Shown here: in pieces, positions 47,800 to 58,331 of the stretch | How positions within the stretch are numbered: position 1 is the stretch's first letter | How the letters are laid out: every line of letters begins with the position of its first letter | Source of the DNA: Neoconidiobolus thromboides FSU 785 | Taxonomy: Eukaryota; Entomophthoromycota; Entomophthoromycetes; Entomophthorales; Neoconidiobolaceae | Direction: 5' to 3' | Assembly (NCBI GenBank): GCA_025603075.1 | Contig: MU626282.1 | Location: 1 to 64,000, forward strand | Length of the DNA stretch: 64,000 bases | The notes under the pieces: generated by a model | Told to the model about the DNA's origin: nothing | The model's input: the letters and a program-made list of their open reading frames with translations, nothing else | Database searches by the model: none | Translations under genes and position numbers: made by a program

Positions 47800-48407
47800 T
47801 TAGGTAAAAATAAGTTTTACTTTTTTTATAAAAATCATTCATTTTGCAAAAAAAAAACTAACCAATTATTTTCTAATTACCTATTTGTTTTGGTAAATTA
47901 ATAATTTAAGGTTAATCTGCCGAAGTTCTTACAAGCTTATTTGGTATATGAGCTTGATATGCTTAGTGTATTTATAGGGGGTGCAAATAGTGACTGTGAT
48001 ATACAAAAATAGTAGAGAGTAATAAAAACTAGGATCGTGGTCACTTCATACCGACTATCTATTTACTTTAACTAGATAGAATGCAGTATTAAAAAAACGC
48101 TTCATCTATACTCAAAAGATATGAGTGTTTTTTTGACTTCAGTATTTTTTCTATTTTTTAAGCACTATTTAAGCAGAAAATTTGTTAGTAGAATTCTTAA
48201 ATACAAAAATGCATCCTCATATATAAAAAAAGTTAATAAAATTAACTAAATGTTTTGAAGTTGAAATAAATTAATTATAGTTAACATTATTTTTGGTAAT
48301 TTATAAAAAAAATTAAATATTGATATATGTGTAGTTCAACTACAAAACAGTAAATATAAAATATTAAAATATATGAATGTCTAATATAAGTTTTTATTGA
48401 CGAATTT
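47800..48407. other. intergenic interval with one MITE
   Basis: 600 bp. It contains the fold-back element at 48119-48222, otherwise nothing recognised. Confidence 0.6.
48119..48222 (-). mobile_element. fold-back MITE, copy 12
   Basis: It starts ATATGAGTGTTTTTTTGACT and ends AATGCATCCTCATAT. The core is TTTTTAAGCACTATTTAAGC. Minus orientation. Confidence 0.82.
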
Positions 48408-48995
48408 TTAGTTAAAAATAGCTGTAGATATCTTATTTTTTATGTTAAAGAATCGAGTGGTAGTAAAAGTACGATTGTGTTCTAACCAAAAATCATAACG
48501 TACAAATTTCTCATTTTTGATAAAAAACTGGATGTTGACATTGTCTTTGATTACATTCCACTGTTCAACTTTCCCATACAACTCATCCATACCATGGCCT
48601 GTGAATATTGCGTTATTAGTAATAAGCAATGATGGATCAATTAATGGAAAAGCAGGTGTTTTAAAGCGAAAATATTTAGCATCTTTGTTTCCTAATTCTA
48701 CAACCTTATTACTAACACCTTCACTAGTGACATTGCCAAAATCAAAGGATGAACTCATCAATATTCCTCCATCATAAGCACCATCAATACGAATCTTTTT
48801 ATCCTTATAAGAATGATAAAACATTCCAGCGGATACATGGCTCATGCTGATATTATTCCATTTGTGCTGCATAAAGTTGGCGGAAAAATTTACGTTAAGC
48901 TTGGGAGGTAATGGCTGATTAAAGTCGCCATCATAAACTTCTTTGGAGCAATAGATGCCGCTAGCTAATAAGATAATTATGTTAAAAATTTTCAT
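48408..48995 (-). CDS. secreted protein, ependymin/LolA-like fold suspected
   Basis: A single exon of 195 aa. It has a signal peptide (MKIFNIIILLASGIYCS) and then a soluble domain beginning PPKLNVNFSANFMQHKWNNI. There are paired aromatic strands (GMFYHSYKDKKIRIDGAYDG, VEQWNVIKDNVNIQFFIKNE, KFVRYDFWLEHNRTFTTTRF). The alternating strand pattern, IRxDGAYDG and the late WxxxxxNVxIQFFI block suggest an ependymin/LolA-like beta-sheet lipid-binding fold, but this is a weak structural guess. No membrane anchor or catalytic motif. A decayed copy lies about 2 kb downstream at 50860-51320. Confidence 0.75.
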   Translation of the reverse strand: MKIFNIIILLASGIYCSKEVYDGDFNQPLPPKLNVNFSANFMQHKWNNISMSHVSAGMFYHSYKDKKIRIDGAYDGGILMSSSFDFGNVTSEGVSNKVVELGNKDAKYFRFKTPAFPLIDPSLLITNNAIFTGHGMDELYGKVEQWNVIKDNVNIQFFIKNEKFVRYDFWLEHNRTFTTTRFFNIKNKISTAIFN

Positions 48996-49921
48996 ATATA
49001 TTGGAATTTTTTAATCAGTATATTCAAAAAAAAACCTTTATATACCTATTTGATATAATATGCACTGTTTATTGACGTACAGTAACAAGCCTTGGTATTA
49101 AATCTGGTTTAACCATTTATTCTTTAAAGCTTAACAAACTATTATTCTTTAAAATCAAATAAGTCACCTATTCTTTTTTATCATCCTTAGTCCTAAGGGC
49201 GGATTTCATTTTAAAATAATGCTTATAAGTATCCTTTTCTTTTTGACATTTGTTTACTTTGAGTCTAAATTTAAAGATCTGTTAGCTAAATTTTTAAAGA
49301 AAAACATACATTATTTTAATAAATAGCCTTTTATGCTTTTTTCTAAAAAAAATACTTCAAAAGTAAAGCCCTCTAAGAGATTTATTAATAACTCATAATC
49401 AGAGAGGAAAAAGTAATAGGAAGAAAACAAAAGCCAAGGAGAGTTGTTTATTCTTTAATAACTGAAAAAGTGCGAAAAGGTTACCGTTATATATTTAAAG
49501 CTAATGGTGACTTTTTAATAAAAAGCACAAAAAACTAAGCGAAAAGTATTAGCTATATGTTAATTTATTCTTTTTAGATATAAGTAACTTACACACTATA
49601 TGAGTCTTAACTCTTAATAAGATTGAACTAAAAGACAAAATAACCTCACATAAAAATTTATACATTAAGTTAGCAATAGTTGAATATGAAAATATTAATT
49701 TTGTATCATAAATATAATGATGACTCATTTTTACAGTAACAAATAGTTAATATAAGTATTACATTATATTCACTTATTTAATGTAGTAGCTTCTAAAGCT
49801 ATCCATTTTCAAATTAGCGTATCCATGTCATATAAATAAGAGATAAAAAAGGCAATACATTTACTATATTAAATCAACCTTACAAAAAAGGGAAATTACT
49901 ATACAAGGATAGAGCATTAAC
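48996..49921. other. gene-poor interval with a short orphan frame
   Basis: On the plus strand, about 49402-49538 reads REEKVIGRKQKPRRVVYSLI, then TEKVRKGYRYIFKANGDFLI and a stop. It is a basic, protein-like stretch of about 45 codons with no start codon or acceptor assigned. It may be debris of a gene. Nothing else seen. Confidence 0.35.
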
Positions 49922-50024
49922 ATTTGGGGATGTTTTTCGGCTTCATCACTTTTTCCATCTTTTAAGCGCTATTTGAGTGGAAAGTTTGTTAGTAAAATTT
50001 TGAAAAGAAAAAATACATCCGTAT
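49922..50024 (-). mobile_element. fold-back MITE, copy 13
   Basis: It starts ATTTGGGGATGTTTTTCGGC and ends AATACATCCGTAT. The core TTTTAAGCGCTATTTGAGTG is intact. Minus orientation. Confidence 0.85.
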
Positions 50025-50295
50025 CTATTAAAACTGATGTTAGCTTTCTTGAGAAAGCACTTAAATCAACGCTATAACCTCGAGTTTTTATTATATCTAT
50101 AAAATTGTTATAATATAAATAAAATATAAAGCAATATGAAATTTTTTGATTAATCATAGTTTGCCCGTATTTGCAAAATATGGTTATAAGTCCAATACCA
50201 GGGAGCTCCTATATTTAAAAAATTGGTTGTTATATCAATAATAAGCGTTTAAACTAAAGTATTGATTAGTTCAAACTACAAATTATTGAAAAAGA

Positions 50296-50397
50296 AAAGG
50301 AGTATTTTTTTTAATTTCATTATTTTTTCCATTTTTTAAGCGCTATTTAAGCGGAAAGATTGTTAGTGAAATTCTTAAGCACAAAAATACATCCCCA
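50296..50397 (-). mobile_element. fold-back MITE, copy 14
   Basis: The left TIR is eroded (AAAGGAGTATTTTTTTTAAT); the right end is AATACATCCCC. The core is TTTTTAAGCGCTATTTAAGC. Minus orientation. Confidence 0.78.
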
Positions 50398-50859
50398 AAA
50401 GCTAGTCTATTTTATAACTATTATATTAGAAATCTATACATTTTTAAAGGATTTAATGACTTAATGGTTTATCAGCCTATATAAAGTAACATTTGTAATA
50501 TTGAGTTGACAATTAACAAGTAAAACCGTAACTAGGAAGAGTATGTAAATAAAAATCCTCTTGTATGATACTTTAAAAATGTATATAGATTTTAATAAAA
50601 CTCTTCAAGTATCTTAAAGTCAAAATATAGCAAAAATTTCAACATTATTATTTTCACTAATCAATCTGAAAAGTCAGTAATAAATGATGCTTTTTTTGAG
50701 AATAATGAAATTTTAAATTTTAAAATGCGTACTGTCCTTTTAAAAATGTATAAACCATAAACAAAGATAGTGTATAGCTCAATTATAAAATAGATGACCT
50801 GATGTGTTAAAATAAATTGACATTTAGCTACTAGTTTTCTTAACTTTTACTGTATCTAA

Positions 50860-51320
50860 AGACGATTTAAGGTTGCAATATTTAATATTAAAGAATTGGG
50901 CAGTACCATAAACATGGTTGTATTCTAGCTAAAAATCATAGTGTAGAAAGTTTTTATCTTTAATAAATTTCTAGATATTAATGTCGTTCTTAACTATATT
51001 TCATTGCTCAATTTTTCTTTATAACTCATCTTTACCATAGCCTGTAAATATCGCATTAATAGTAATATCTAACAATAGATCAATCAATGGAAATGTTAGT
51101 ATTGGAATTGATAATATAGTCCTTTTTTTCCATAATTTTGCGATTTGATTACTAACTCCTTCACTAGTAACATTAGTAAATTCAAATAACAAACTGATTA
51201 ATGCTCTTCCTTTATTAGCATCGTCAACCCGAATTTTCTTATTTTCATATGACAAATATGACCTTAAAAAAAGTCTAATATTCAAAAAAATTAGCGCAGT
51301 CAAATTCAGCATATAGAAAT
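50860..51320 (-). pseudogene. decayed copy of the 48408 secreted-protein gene
   Basis: The minus strand aligns with the 48408-48995 gene. KKIRVDDANKGRALISLLFE matches KKIRIDGAYDGGILMSSSFD, and FTNVTSEGVSNQIAKL matches FGNVTSEGVSNKVVEL. FPLIDLLLDITINAIFTGYG matches FPLIDPSLLITNNAIFTGHG. The remnant lacks the signal peptide. After DEL it has an in-frame stop and later frame breaks. One piece of about 100 codons (51327-51019) happens to remain open. Confidence 0.85.
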
Positions 51321-51619
51321 AAGACAATAAAAATTGTAATTAATAGTAGATATTTCTTGATACCTTTTCTACTTCTTGAATTACATCGATCCTTGTGTTG
51401 TCAAAAATTATCCATGATTTACATATGCTTTCGTTTTTATTAAAGATAACAACTAATTCTATAACGAATATAGCAAAATTAACACCTTTATATATTTCAT
51501 TAGACAAATGTTAATGTAGTATGTTATCTGGGAATATTGCAGTTATTAATGTCTGGTTTTATCCCTTATAGCTAGAAAGACTGTAGTGTTATATTTTCTA
51601 AATGATAATTAAAACCTGA

Positions 51620-52510
51620 TTCATGAATACATATGCACTTTCGTTGATAGTAGAAAAGCCATTGACGAAGTGAGCTGTGCATTCCGCTCTTCTAGATGTT
51701 GCTAGTACTTCATTTATTTTATTTAAAACAACTTGAGCTTTAAAATATTACTTTTGATAAATTCAGCGCACTGTTTATTAAATTCTTTACCAAATCAACA
51801 TTCATTGAACTACATAGTATTTCCTGTATTTGCTTCATAGCGCATTTATTGTCTTCTTCATAACTCTTTTCAATCTCAAAAATTATCTGATCTATCATAC
51901 CAAAGCTATTTCTATGTTTATTCTGTTCCACTTACAAACCTCTTTTGGCCCTGTAATTTCTGTGCTATATTTTGATTCATTATACTATAGTTGTTTTATA
52001 CAAATGTATCGTCACTATCCTAAACTACTATTACTTCTATTATTTTAAGGCCCTTTGTCTCCTTTATTTCTTAAGCAATATAGTGATTTATTATGCTAGC
52101 TTCATGGTACTACTCAAGAAAAAATAATTTCAAAAGAAATTGAAGAAGTAGAAACAACAATGTCTCAAGATGATGACGAAGTGGTTATACAAAATGATTT
52201 AGCATGCTATACTATATAGGTATTTCATTCTCATTCTCCACTCTCCCTATCCCAAACCCTGAAATTTCTTCCAACTTCTTTCCACCATAAGTCATATTTA
52301 TAGAATTTCCCGGACTTTCCATAACTGGTTTATAGTTACAGTTGTTTCATAAATCAATTGTTGCCCCTTTTTCTTTTCCAGCATAAATTATATTGTTAAT
52401 TACTTCTGCATCTGAAATGATTGCCTTATAATTACATTTATTGTGTAATGACCTGACTACTTTTTTTGGACCCCTTCCTCCTTTAATAACAACATCTGCT
52501 ATCTGATTGT
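51620..52510 (-). pseudogene. unrecognised gene debris
   Basis: Several protein-like minus-strand stretches are interrupted. First, 52510 to about 52215 reads IADVVIKGGRGPKKVVRSLH, NKCNYKAIISDAEV, a stop, NNCNYKPVMESPGN and GYGGKK-like text, with NxCNYK occurring twice about 35 residues apart. Second, 51931-51740 reads MEQNKHRNSFGMIDQIIFEI and onward, then shifts frame into VVLNKINEVLATSRRAECTA, HFVNGFSTINESAYVFMNQ. They may be parts of one gene or of two. No family recognised. Confidence 0.4.
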
Positions 52511-52740
52511 ATCAATAAATAAAAAGTTTGTTGAGTATTTTATGCTCATATCATGGTCTTCCATTAGTATTAGTAAATGTTTTTGATTTCACTACCTACT
52601 TCAATATACATTTAAGAGCTTTTAGTACAACACTGTATTCTAATCAAAATTAGAAAATAGTTTGAAAGCCAGAAAGATGTAAATTTAAAACTAAAAAATA
52701 GAGTTCTAACTTCAAAGCTAAAAAATATCATACTTTCAAC

Positions 52741-52846
52741 ATATGGGGATGTATTTTTGTATTTAAGAATTTTACTAATAATTTTTCCACTCAAATAGCG
52801 CTTAAAAGATGGAAAAAGTAATGAAGCCAAAAAAAACACTCCCATA
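52741..52846 (+). mobile_element. fold-back MITE, copy 15
   Basis: It starts ATATGGGGATGTATTTTTGT and ends AACACTCCCATA. The core CCACTCAAATAGCGCTTAAA is followed by AGATGGAAAAAGTAATGAAG. Close to the consensus. Plus orientation. Confidence 0.9.
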
Positions 52847-52902
52847 CCACGGTCATCTTAGTAAAACAATAAAAATAGAAACAAATCTTTACTAAATAAT
52901 AC

Positions 52903-52983
52903 ATATGAGGATTTTTTTTGATTTTATTATTTTTCAAGTACTATTTGAATTATAAAATTTTAAATAGAAAAATAAATAAAATG
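52903..52983 (-). mobile_element. fold-back MITE, decayed copy 16
   Basis: It starts ATATGAGGATTTTTTTTGAT, passes TTTTTCAAGTACTATTTGAA and fades into AAATAGAAAAATAAATAAAA. The outer right end is lost. Minus orientation. Confidence 0.55.
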
Positions 52984-53219
52984 ATATACAATAAGCATTT
53001 TAGTAATTTAAAAGACAAAGCAGTAGTTAAATTAATGTTTTTTAAATATATGTTAAATGATTTTTAAAATGCAGCAAAAAAGCAAATTTATCTAATATAT
53101 GTGCTTAGTACATAGAAAAAAACTAGAAAAACAAAGGTAGAAAAGGATTTAATAATAAAATTTATATGAATTACATAAGTTTTATATTAATACTGTGAAA
53201 TACCGCTTTTTCAGCTCTA

Positions 53220-53682
53220 TGTGGAATCTGGTACTCAGGGTTTGGAGTCAAGAACAGCTATTGCTGGGTTGACTACACTATAAGTCGAAAGGTCTTATTT
53301 TATGTGACTAAGATAGACTTGGGTTATGAAGAATAGCATGTAATAGGCTACGGACTATGTAAGACAAATAGAATAGACAATACTAACGTAAAACCTACGT
53401 AAAATACTATTAAGAAAATTTAGTGGCTTTATTAAATGTTCGAGATATCAGGGAATAATTCAGTTAAAAGCCTTGAACTATTATACCCTGTAAACTCTTT
53501 TATACTCTGAAAAATATAAATATCAAAATGAGAAGATAATATTCTTTGGGATGGAGCTAGAAATTCTCATAGCAAATCAAACTAAGAACGTGGAACTGAT
53601 TTTCTCCGAACTCGAGAACACAACAGCTTAGGCGATTGTTATGCTATAATTAACCATGGAACTGACAAAGCGATATTTCACA
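53220..53682 (+). repeat. LTR-like repeat, full copy (copy 2)
   Basis: 463 bp, beginning TGTGGAATCTGGTACTCAG and ending AAGCGATATTTCACA, so it has TG...CA termini with short inverted ends. It matches window positions 1-212 over its 3' half and the reverse complement of 53690-54084 over most of its length. No adjoining coding sequence, so a solo LTR or one arm of a fold-back element. No clear target-site duplication was found by eye. Confidence 0.7.
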
Positions 53683-53689
53683 TATATGA

Positions 53690-54084
53690 TTGATTATAAC
53701 ATAACAGTCACTTAAGTTGTTGTGTTCTCGAGTTCAGGCACAATCAACCCCAAGATTTTATTTTGATTTGCTATGAAAATTCCTGCCATGTGATTCCGAA
53801 GGACATTATCTTCCCGTTTTGGTATCCATACTTATTGGAGTATAAAAGAGATTTTAGAACATAGCAACCCAAGGCTTTTTGGATTTTTCCCTGATATTGT
53901 ATCTTTATTGAGGCCACTAAGTCTTTCTGATAGTATTTTACATAAATTTTACAGTAATATTGTCTATTCTATCTGCCTTACATAATCTACAGTATATTAC
54001 GTGCTATTCTTCATAATTCAAGTCTATCTTGGCCATATAAACTGAGACCTTTTTGACTCCAACTACTGAGTGCCAGATTTCACA
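53690..54084 (-). repeat. LTR-like repeat, inverted copy (copy 3)
   Basis: On the minus strand it begins TGTGAAATCTGGCACTCAG (54084) and runs through AGATAGACTTGAATTATGAA and AACTCGAGAACACAACAACTT to about 53690. There it lacks the last 35-40 bp of the plus-strand copy. It lies head to head with copy 2, separated by only a few bases, making an imperfect inverted repeat with arms of about 400 bp. Confidence 0.7.
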
Positions 54085-54149
54085 CTTTATAATTAATTAT
54101 AATATAAGAATACTTAATTTGTTTATAAAATTGATTGCAATCTTATAAT

Positions 54150-54600
54150 TAATTTAGCTATAATTTACATGGTATGATTAATTTAACTATGATTTATATG
54201 ATATGATCAATCCAAAGTTTTACTTTGATTTGCTATAATTTTATCACGATCACAAAAAACATCATTCTTTTATTTTAATATCTATATTTGAAAATTATAA
54301 CAAAGAATTATAACTATTATTATATTTTTTATATACAGCTATTTAATTAAAATATACAAAGTTTTTTGAATTATTTCTTAATATTGCTCCATTTAACAAA
54401 GCTACTAAATTTTATATAAGTTTTATAATAACATCTTTTATTTTATTTGTTTTATATAGTTTATAGCTTATTTTATACAATCTCTATTAGTTTAAGTTTA
54501 TTTTAGTTACATAAACTAAGATTTTTTGACTTATAGCCAGCTAATCAAGCAAAAAGTACCTTTAACTCAAATTACTAAAGTACTAACTTTTATAGTTTTT
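54150..54600 (-). repeat. strongly decayed LTR-like repeat (copy 4)
   Basis: The segments AATCCAAAGTTTTACTTTGA, GATTTGCTATAATTTTAT and TTACATAAACTAAGATTTTTTG follow the order of copy 3 (AACCCCAAGATTTTATTTTGA, GATTTGCTATGAAAATTCC, CATATAAACTGAGACCTTTTTG). GC bases are largely replaced by A or T. Borders approximate. Confidence 0.55.
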
Positions 54601-54607
54601 TCTTATT

Positions 54608-54711
54608 ATATAGGGATGTATTTTTGTGTTTAGAATCTTCTAATAATTTTTCCACTCAAACAGTGCTCAAAAGATAGAAAAAGTGATGAAGCCAAAAAAA
54701 CATCACCATAT
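54608..54711 (+). mobile_element. fold-back MITE, copy 17
   Basis: It starts ATATAGGGATGTATTTTTGT and ends AACATCACCATAT. The core is CCACTCAAACAGTGCTCAAA. Plus orientation. A lone outer TIR (AACATCCCCATATA) at about 54781-54794 may be the scrap of another copy. Confidence 0.82.
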
Positions 54712-54896
54712 TAGTTTTTTATTTGACTTTAAGTTTTTTGAATTCAAATTAATTTTTAGATTAATTTTGAATCCAATTTGAACATCCCCATATATTTACA
54801 TATTAGTCGATTTTAGTAAAGATCCATAATTTAGCCTTTAATTTTATTTAACTTTTAGTATCAAGCAATTAAAAAAATTCAGATCAAAATTCTAAA

Positions 54897-55020
54897 ATAG
54901 GGAGATGTACTTTTTTGTTTAAAATTTTTATTAATGATTTTTATCAATAATCTTTTCACTCACTCAGATAATGTTTAAGAAATGGAAAAAGTGATGAAAC
55001 TAAAAATGACATCTCCGTAT
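54897..55020 (+). mobile_element. fold-back MITE with internal duplication, copy 18
   Basis: It starts TAGGGAGATGTACTTTTTTG and ends GACATCTCCGTAT. At 124 bp it is longer than the usual 105 bp because the ATTAATGATTTTTATCAATAAT region is partly duplicated and CACTCACTCAG is repeated. Plus orientation. Confidence 0.7.
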
Positions 55021-55240
55021 AACTGTCTCACAGAATTTTGTAGTAAGAATATTTTGGAATATAAATTTATTATAGTAATTTATATTTTCATTATTATGTG
55101 TTTGCCCAAAAACGATAACTTACAAAATTCTAATAACTTTTATTAATAATCAAAAAATACCAAATAAATACAAAAATATCAAATTTTATTTAAAGATAAA
55201 ATATATCATAATAATTAAAATAAACTAATTGTGGTGTCTA

Positions 55241-56482
55241 TTAAAACGGCAGGGTTTGAATAATATATAAATAGAACGCAACTAACAAGGTCATAATGGG
55301 AAGACAAAGTATATATGAGTACAAAAGTAGCATAGACATTTCTTCTTCAAATTTGTTAACGGATTGACATACATTCAATAGGTTGATAGCTGTTGGAGTG
55401 GATACTAAAATCATCATAGTCAACACAAATACTGGGTCGTCGCCTAGATAGAACCATGGTTGTGCTAAAATAAGTAAACTTATCACCACCAATGGTCCCA
55501 AGAAAAATCGAGTTACAATAACTAAACCTACAGCTCGGAAATCAACACTTCGAGATTCTTGCAGCAACATGGATATATTACAACCTAAACCTATAAGAAC
55601 AATAGGAATAGCAGCTCCACTACATACTTTTAATGAATTAGCAACTGCTCCGAATATAGGTGATGGACCATATAATAATCCTTTAAGCTGAGGAATAGAT
55701 CCGACTAATAAAGCAGCAAAAATTGCAACTAAGGGTGGATTAAAAAAGTTATAAATACTTGAGAATACTGGTCTAATGAAATTTATGAATCTTTGACAAA
55801 GTGGGGTATTTTCTTGGTTATTCTTAATTAATGGTGTTGATTCATCATCAATTATCTTATAACTGTTTCCGCCTGCTTCAACAATTTCATTTACTTTATC
55901 TTCTGGGTTTTGAATTAAAGTGACGCCATAACTCCATCTTACAATATTAGAAACTGCAGCAAATAAAACAATATACGTAATCCCTCTCCCTTCAATTTCT
56001 TCTAAAGTATCTTTTTCATCCCAAAGGAGATGGTGAGCAATGGAGCTAATAGCTATACTTTGAATCAAAGACATTGGTAAAGAGTTACTATTTGAAGTAA
56101 TGGAGGCCAAAGTGACAAATTTGCGCATAGGTTCAGGTAAACCTAAAATCTTTGAGCCAAGCTTTGATATACTCCAACATACTAAAAATAAGGTGAAATA
56201 AACAATAGGGATTGGCCACATACTTAAATATGTAGTTAAAGTGGCATTTGATGCCATCTTGGTAAATAATAAACATGGGGTAAAAAACTGTACATTAATT
56301 TTTGATAATCCCTATAATTCGGCTATTAATACATTATACTGGTAATTGTTACTACTGAAACTTACTTTATGGATAGTTTTATCAATTAGGCCTTTTCTCA
56401 TTAAGATAAAACCAAATAAGCAGGTACAAGCTACTTGTAAAATAGCTTGTAGGGAAGAAGTAATTAAAGGAAGGATCTCCAT
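55241..56482 (-). CDS. auxin efflux carrier (AEC) family membrane transporter
   Basis: Two exons: 56482 to about 56366 (MEILPLITSSLQAILQVACT) and about 56292-55241, about 390 aa. The joined sequence reads FFTPCLLFTKMASNATL at the classic AEC N-terminal helix. It continues LPEPMRKFVTLASITSNSNS (the conserved NS segment), LPMSLIQSI, a polar central loop with KVNEIVEAGG, and a C-terminal bundle with FNPPLVAIFAALLVGSIPQL, AIPIVLIGLGCNISML and DDPVFVLTMMILVSTPTAIN. Fungal relatives (the yeast Ecm3 group) are ER or plasma-membrane proteins of unsettled substrate; auxin transport is not implied. The shorter single-exon frame starting at Met 56257 is not the true start. Confidence 0.9.
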
Positions 56483-58129
56483 TCTACAACAGAAACAGAA
56501 AATTATTTAAAAAAGTTTATCGATAAAATATAAAATATAAATCATTTTATTTTGCTTATATACTTTTTGCAAAAAGAATAGTTTGTATCAGATAAAATAA
56601 AGATTATTTAATGTTTAGGTGTATCTCTTTATCTTATCTAAGCTTTCTTGGCTCTATTTGGAAATAAATTAAAATAATTAAATGAACTATTGGTTAAATT
56701 AGGTTTTACTTTAAAACCTTATTCTAAAGCTCAATCAGCCAAGTGTTTGTAAGAATTGTATAAACCCGTCTTGATTTGCTAAGCTTCTATATAGTGATGA
56801 TCATTTTTTAACTGTATACTAAATTTAAATTGTTATTAATATGGTAAATATATCATGCGTATAGAATATATACCTCTTTGTAATATATAAAACTGTATAT
56901 TACATTAAACACGGTTATATTTAATAGCCAAACATAGTTCCTCTAATATATATTAATTATTAATAAAGCGGAAAAACATTAATGACAAAATATAAAAGTG
57001 GGTTCTAAGTAGAATTTTGTAATAATTTAATAATGCACATATAAAAAGAATATTCCTATTTATCCTATTTAGAAACTGTGTTAAGAATGGCATCATAAAA
57101 CAAATCATTGACAACCAAATAGCTGATGATAAATTAAATTTTATAGCTTATCTGAAATTGATATTGCACGTGGAGCTAATGCTATAGTATTATTGGATAA
57201 ATTGAATACAAGGTTAAAATTTTGTCTTTACTTCTTTCAAAATTTATCATAAAATTACTAATAAACGTTTTAATAATATACAGTAACTAGAGAGTAAATC
57301 TAGAATGTAAAATAGGTATATAGACATTACTTTATAATATAATAATTAATATATATATCAAACAAGTTACGGATAATAATAAGCATAACTGTAATATTGA
57401 ATAATTTATTAATATAAAATTTATTAGTGTAAAGTAAAAAAGCATCTAATTTAGAGCATATAACCGAGAAGTATGATATGAAATGTGATATATATGACGG
57501 TGGAACTGAGGTCATAAAAGAATTCTTTAACGATAACATAATATTAAATTAAGACTTAAATGGATAGGGTAAATAATATTTGTTAATAAAACGTCAAGTA
57601 ATAAATAAAGAATAAAACATGATTTGTATAACATTTTATTTACCCATGATTCTTTATTTAACTATAAATTTAATTAAACTTTCGGGTTTATTATGACTAT
57701 TCTGATCATTTTAACCATTTATGAGCTTTACATAAGTCTCTGTATAATTGTTCTGTTACAGCTGTTAAATCTTAATCGTACAGTGACTAATTGTTCATTT
57801 TAAAATAAAATTACGAATTGACCTCCAAATTGCCATAATTATTAAATTATTGATTATAAAAATTACCGCTAGTCACTACATAAGTAATTTAATAGATATA
57901 ATATTGAGATCATAATTATTGTTATCTTATTAAATCCTCAAGGTTTTTATTTTTAATATTTCTATAAAATTTTATTTTTTGCTTTTGAGTATAACCTAAA
58001 ATTTCATGTTATAATAAATATGTATACCATTATTTTGTTGATGTGATAAGATTGAAAATATTTTTCTTAACTTCTTTTTATGATATCTTAAATATCTTGG
58101 AATAAACAAAGTTATTAATTTTAATTATA
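56483..58129. other. gene-poor interval with possible debris
   Basis: Plus-strand stretches read like protein: about 56665-56750 (LNELLVKLGFTLKPYSKAQS) and about 57151-57215 (SEIDIARGANAIVLLDKLNT). They are short, unlinked and bounded by stops. No gene model is supported. Confidence 0.35.
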
Positions 58130-58235
58130 ATATGGGAGTGTTTTTTTTGACTTCATTATTTTTTCCATTTTTAAGCGCTATTTAAGCGGAAAAATTGTTA
58201 GTAAAATTCTTAAATACAAAAATACATCCCCATAT
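58130..58235 (-). mobile_element. fold-back MITE, copy 19 (left of abutting pair)
   Basis: It starts ATATGGGAGTGTTTTTTTTG and ends AATACATCCCCATAT. The core is TTTTAAGCGCTATTTAAGCG. Minus orientation. Confidence 0.88.
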
Positions 58236-58331
58236 GATATATTTTTTGTCTAGCAATTTTACTAGTAATTTTTTCACTTAAATAGCACTTAAAAATAAAA
58301 AAGTGATGAAACCAAAGAAATATCCTCATAT
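58236..58331 (+). mobile_element. fold-back MITE, copy 20 (right of abutting pair)
   Basis: It begins immediately after copy 19 with GATATATTTTTTGTCTAGCA and ends AAATATCCTCATATT. The core is CACTTAAATAGCACTTAAAA. Plus orientation. Its left TIR is missing or shared with copy 19. Confidence 0.72.

Noticed and set aside
52612-52845. An open frame running through a MITE, in which the element translates to SGKIISKILKYKNTSPY-like text
   Set aside because: The same frame is broken in other copies (for example stops at 736-840). The apparent peptide is a by-product of the element's fixed sequence.
57327-57539. 70-codon minus-strand frame rich in Ile/Tyr/Asn
   Set aside because: Composition matches random translation of AT-rich DNA; no homologous feature seen.
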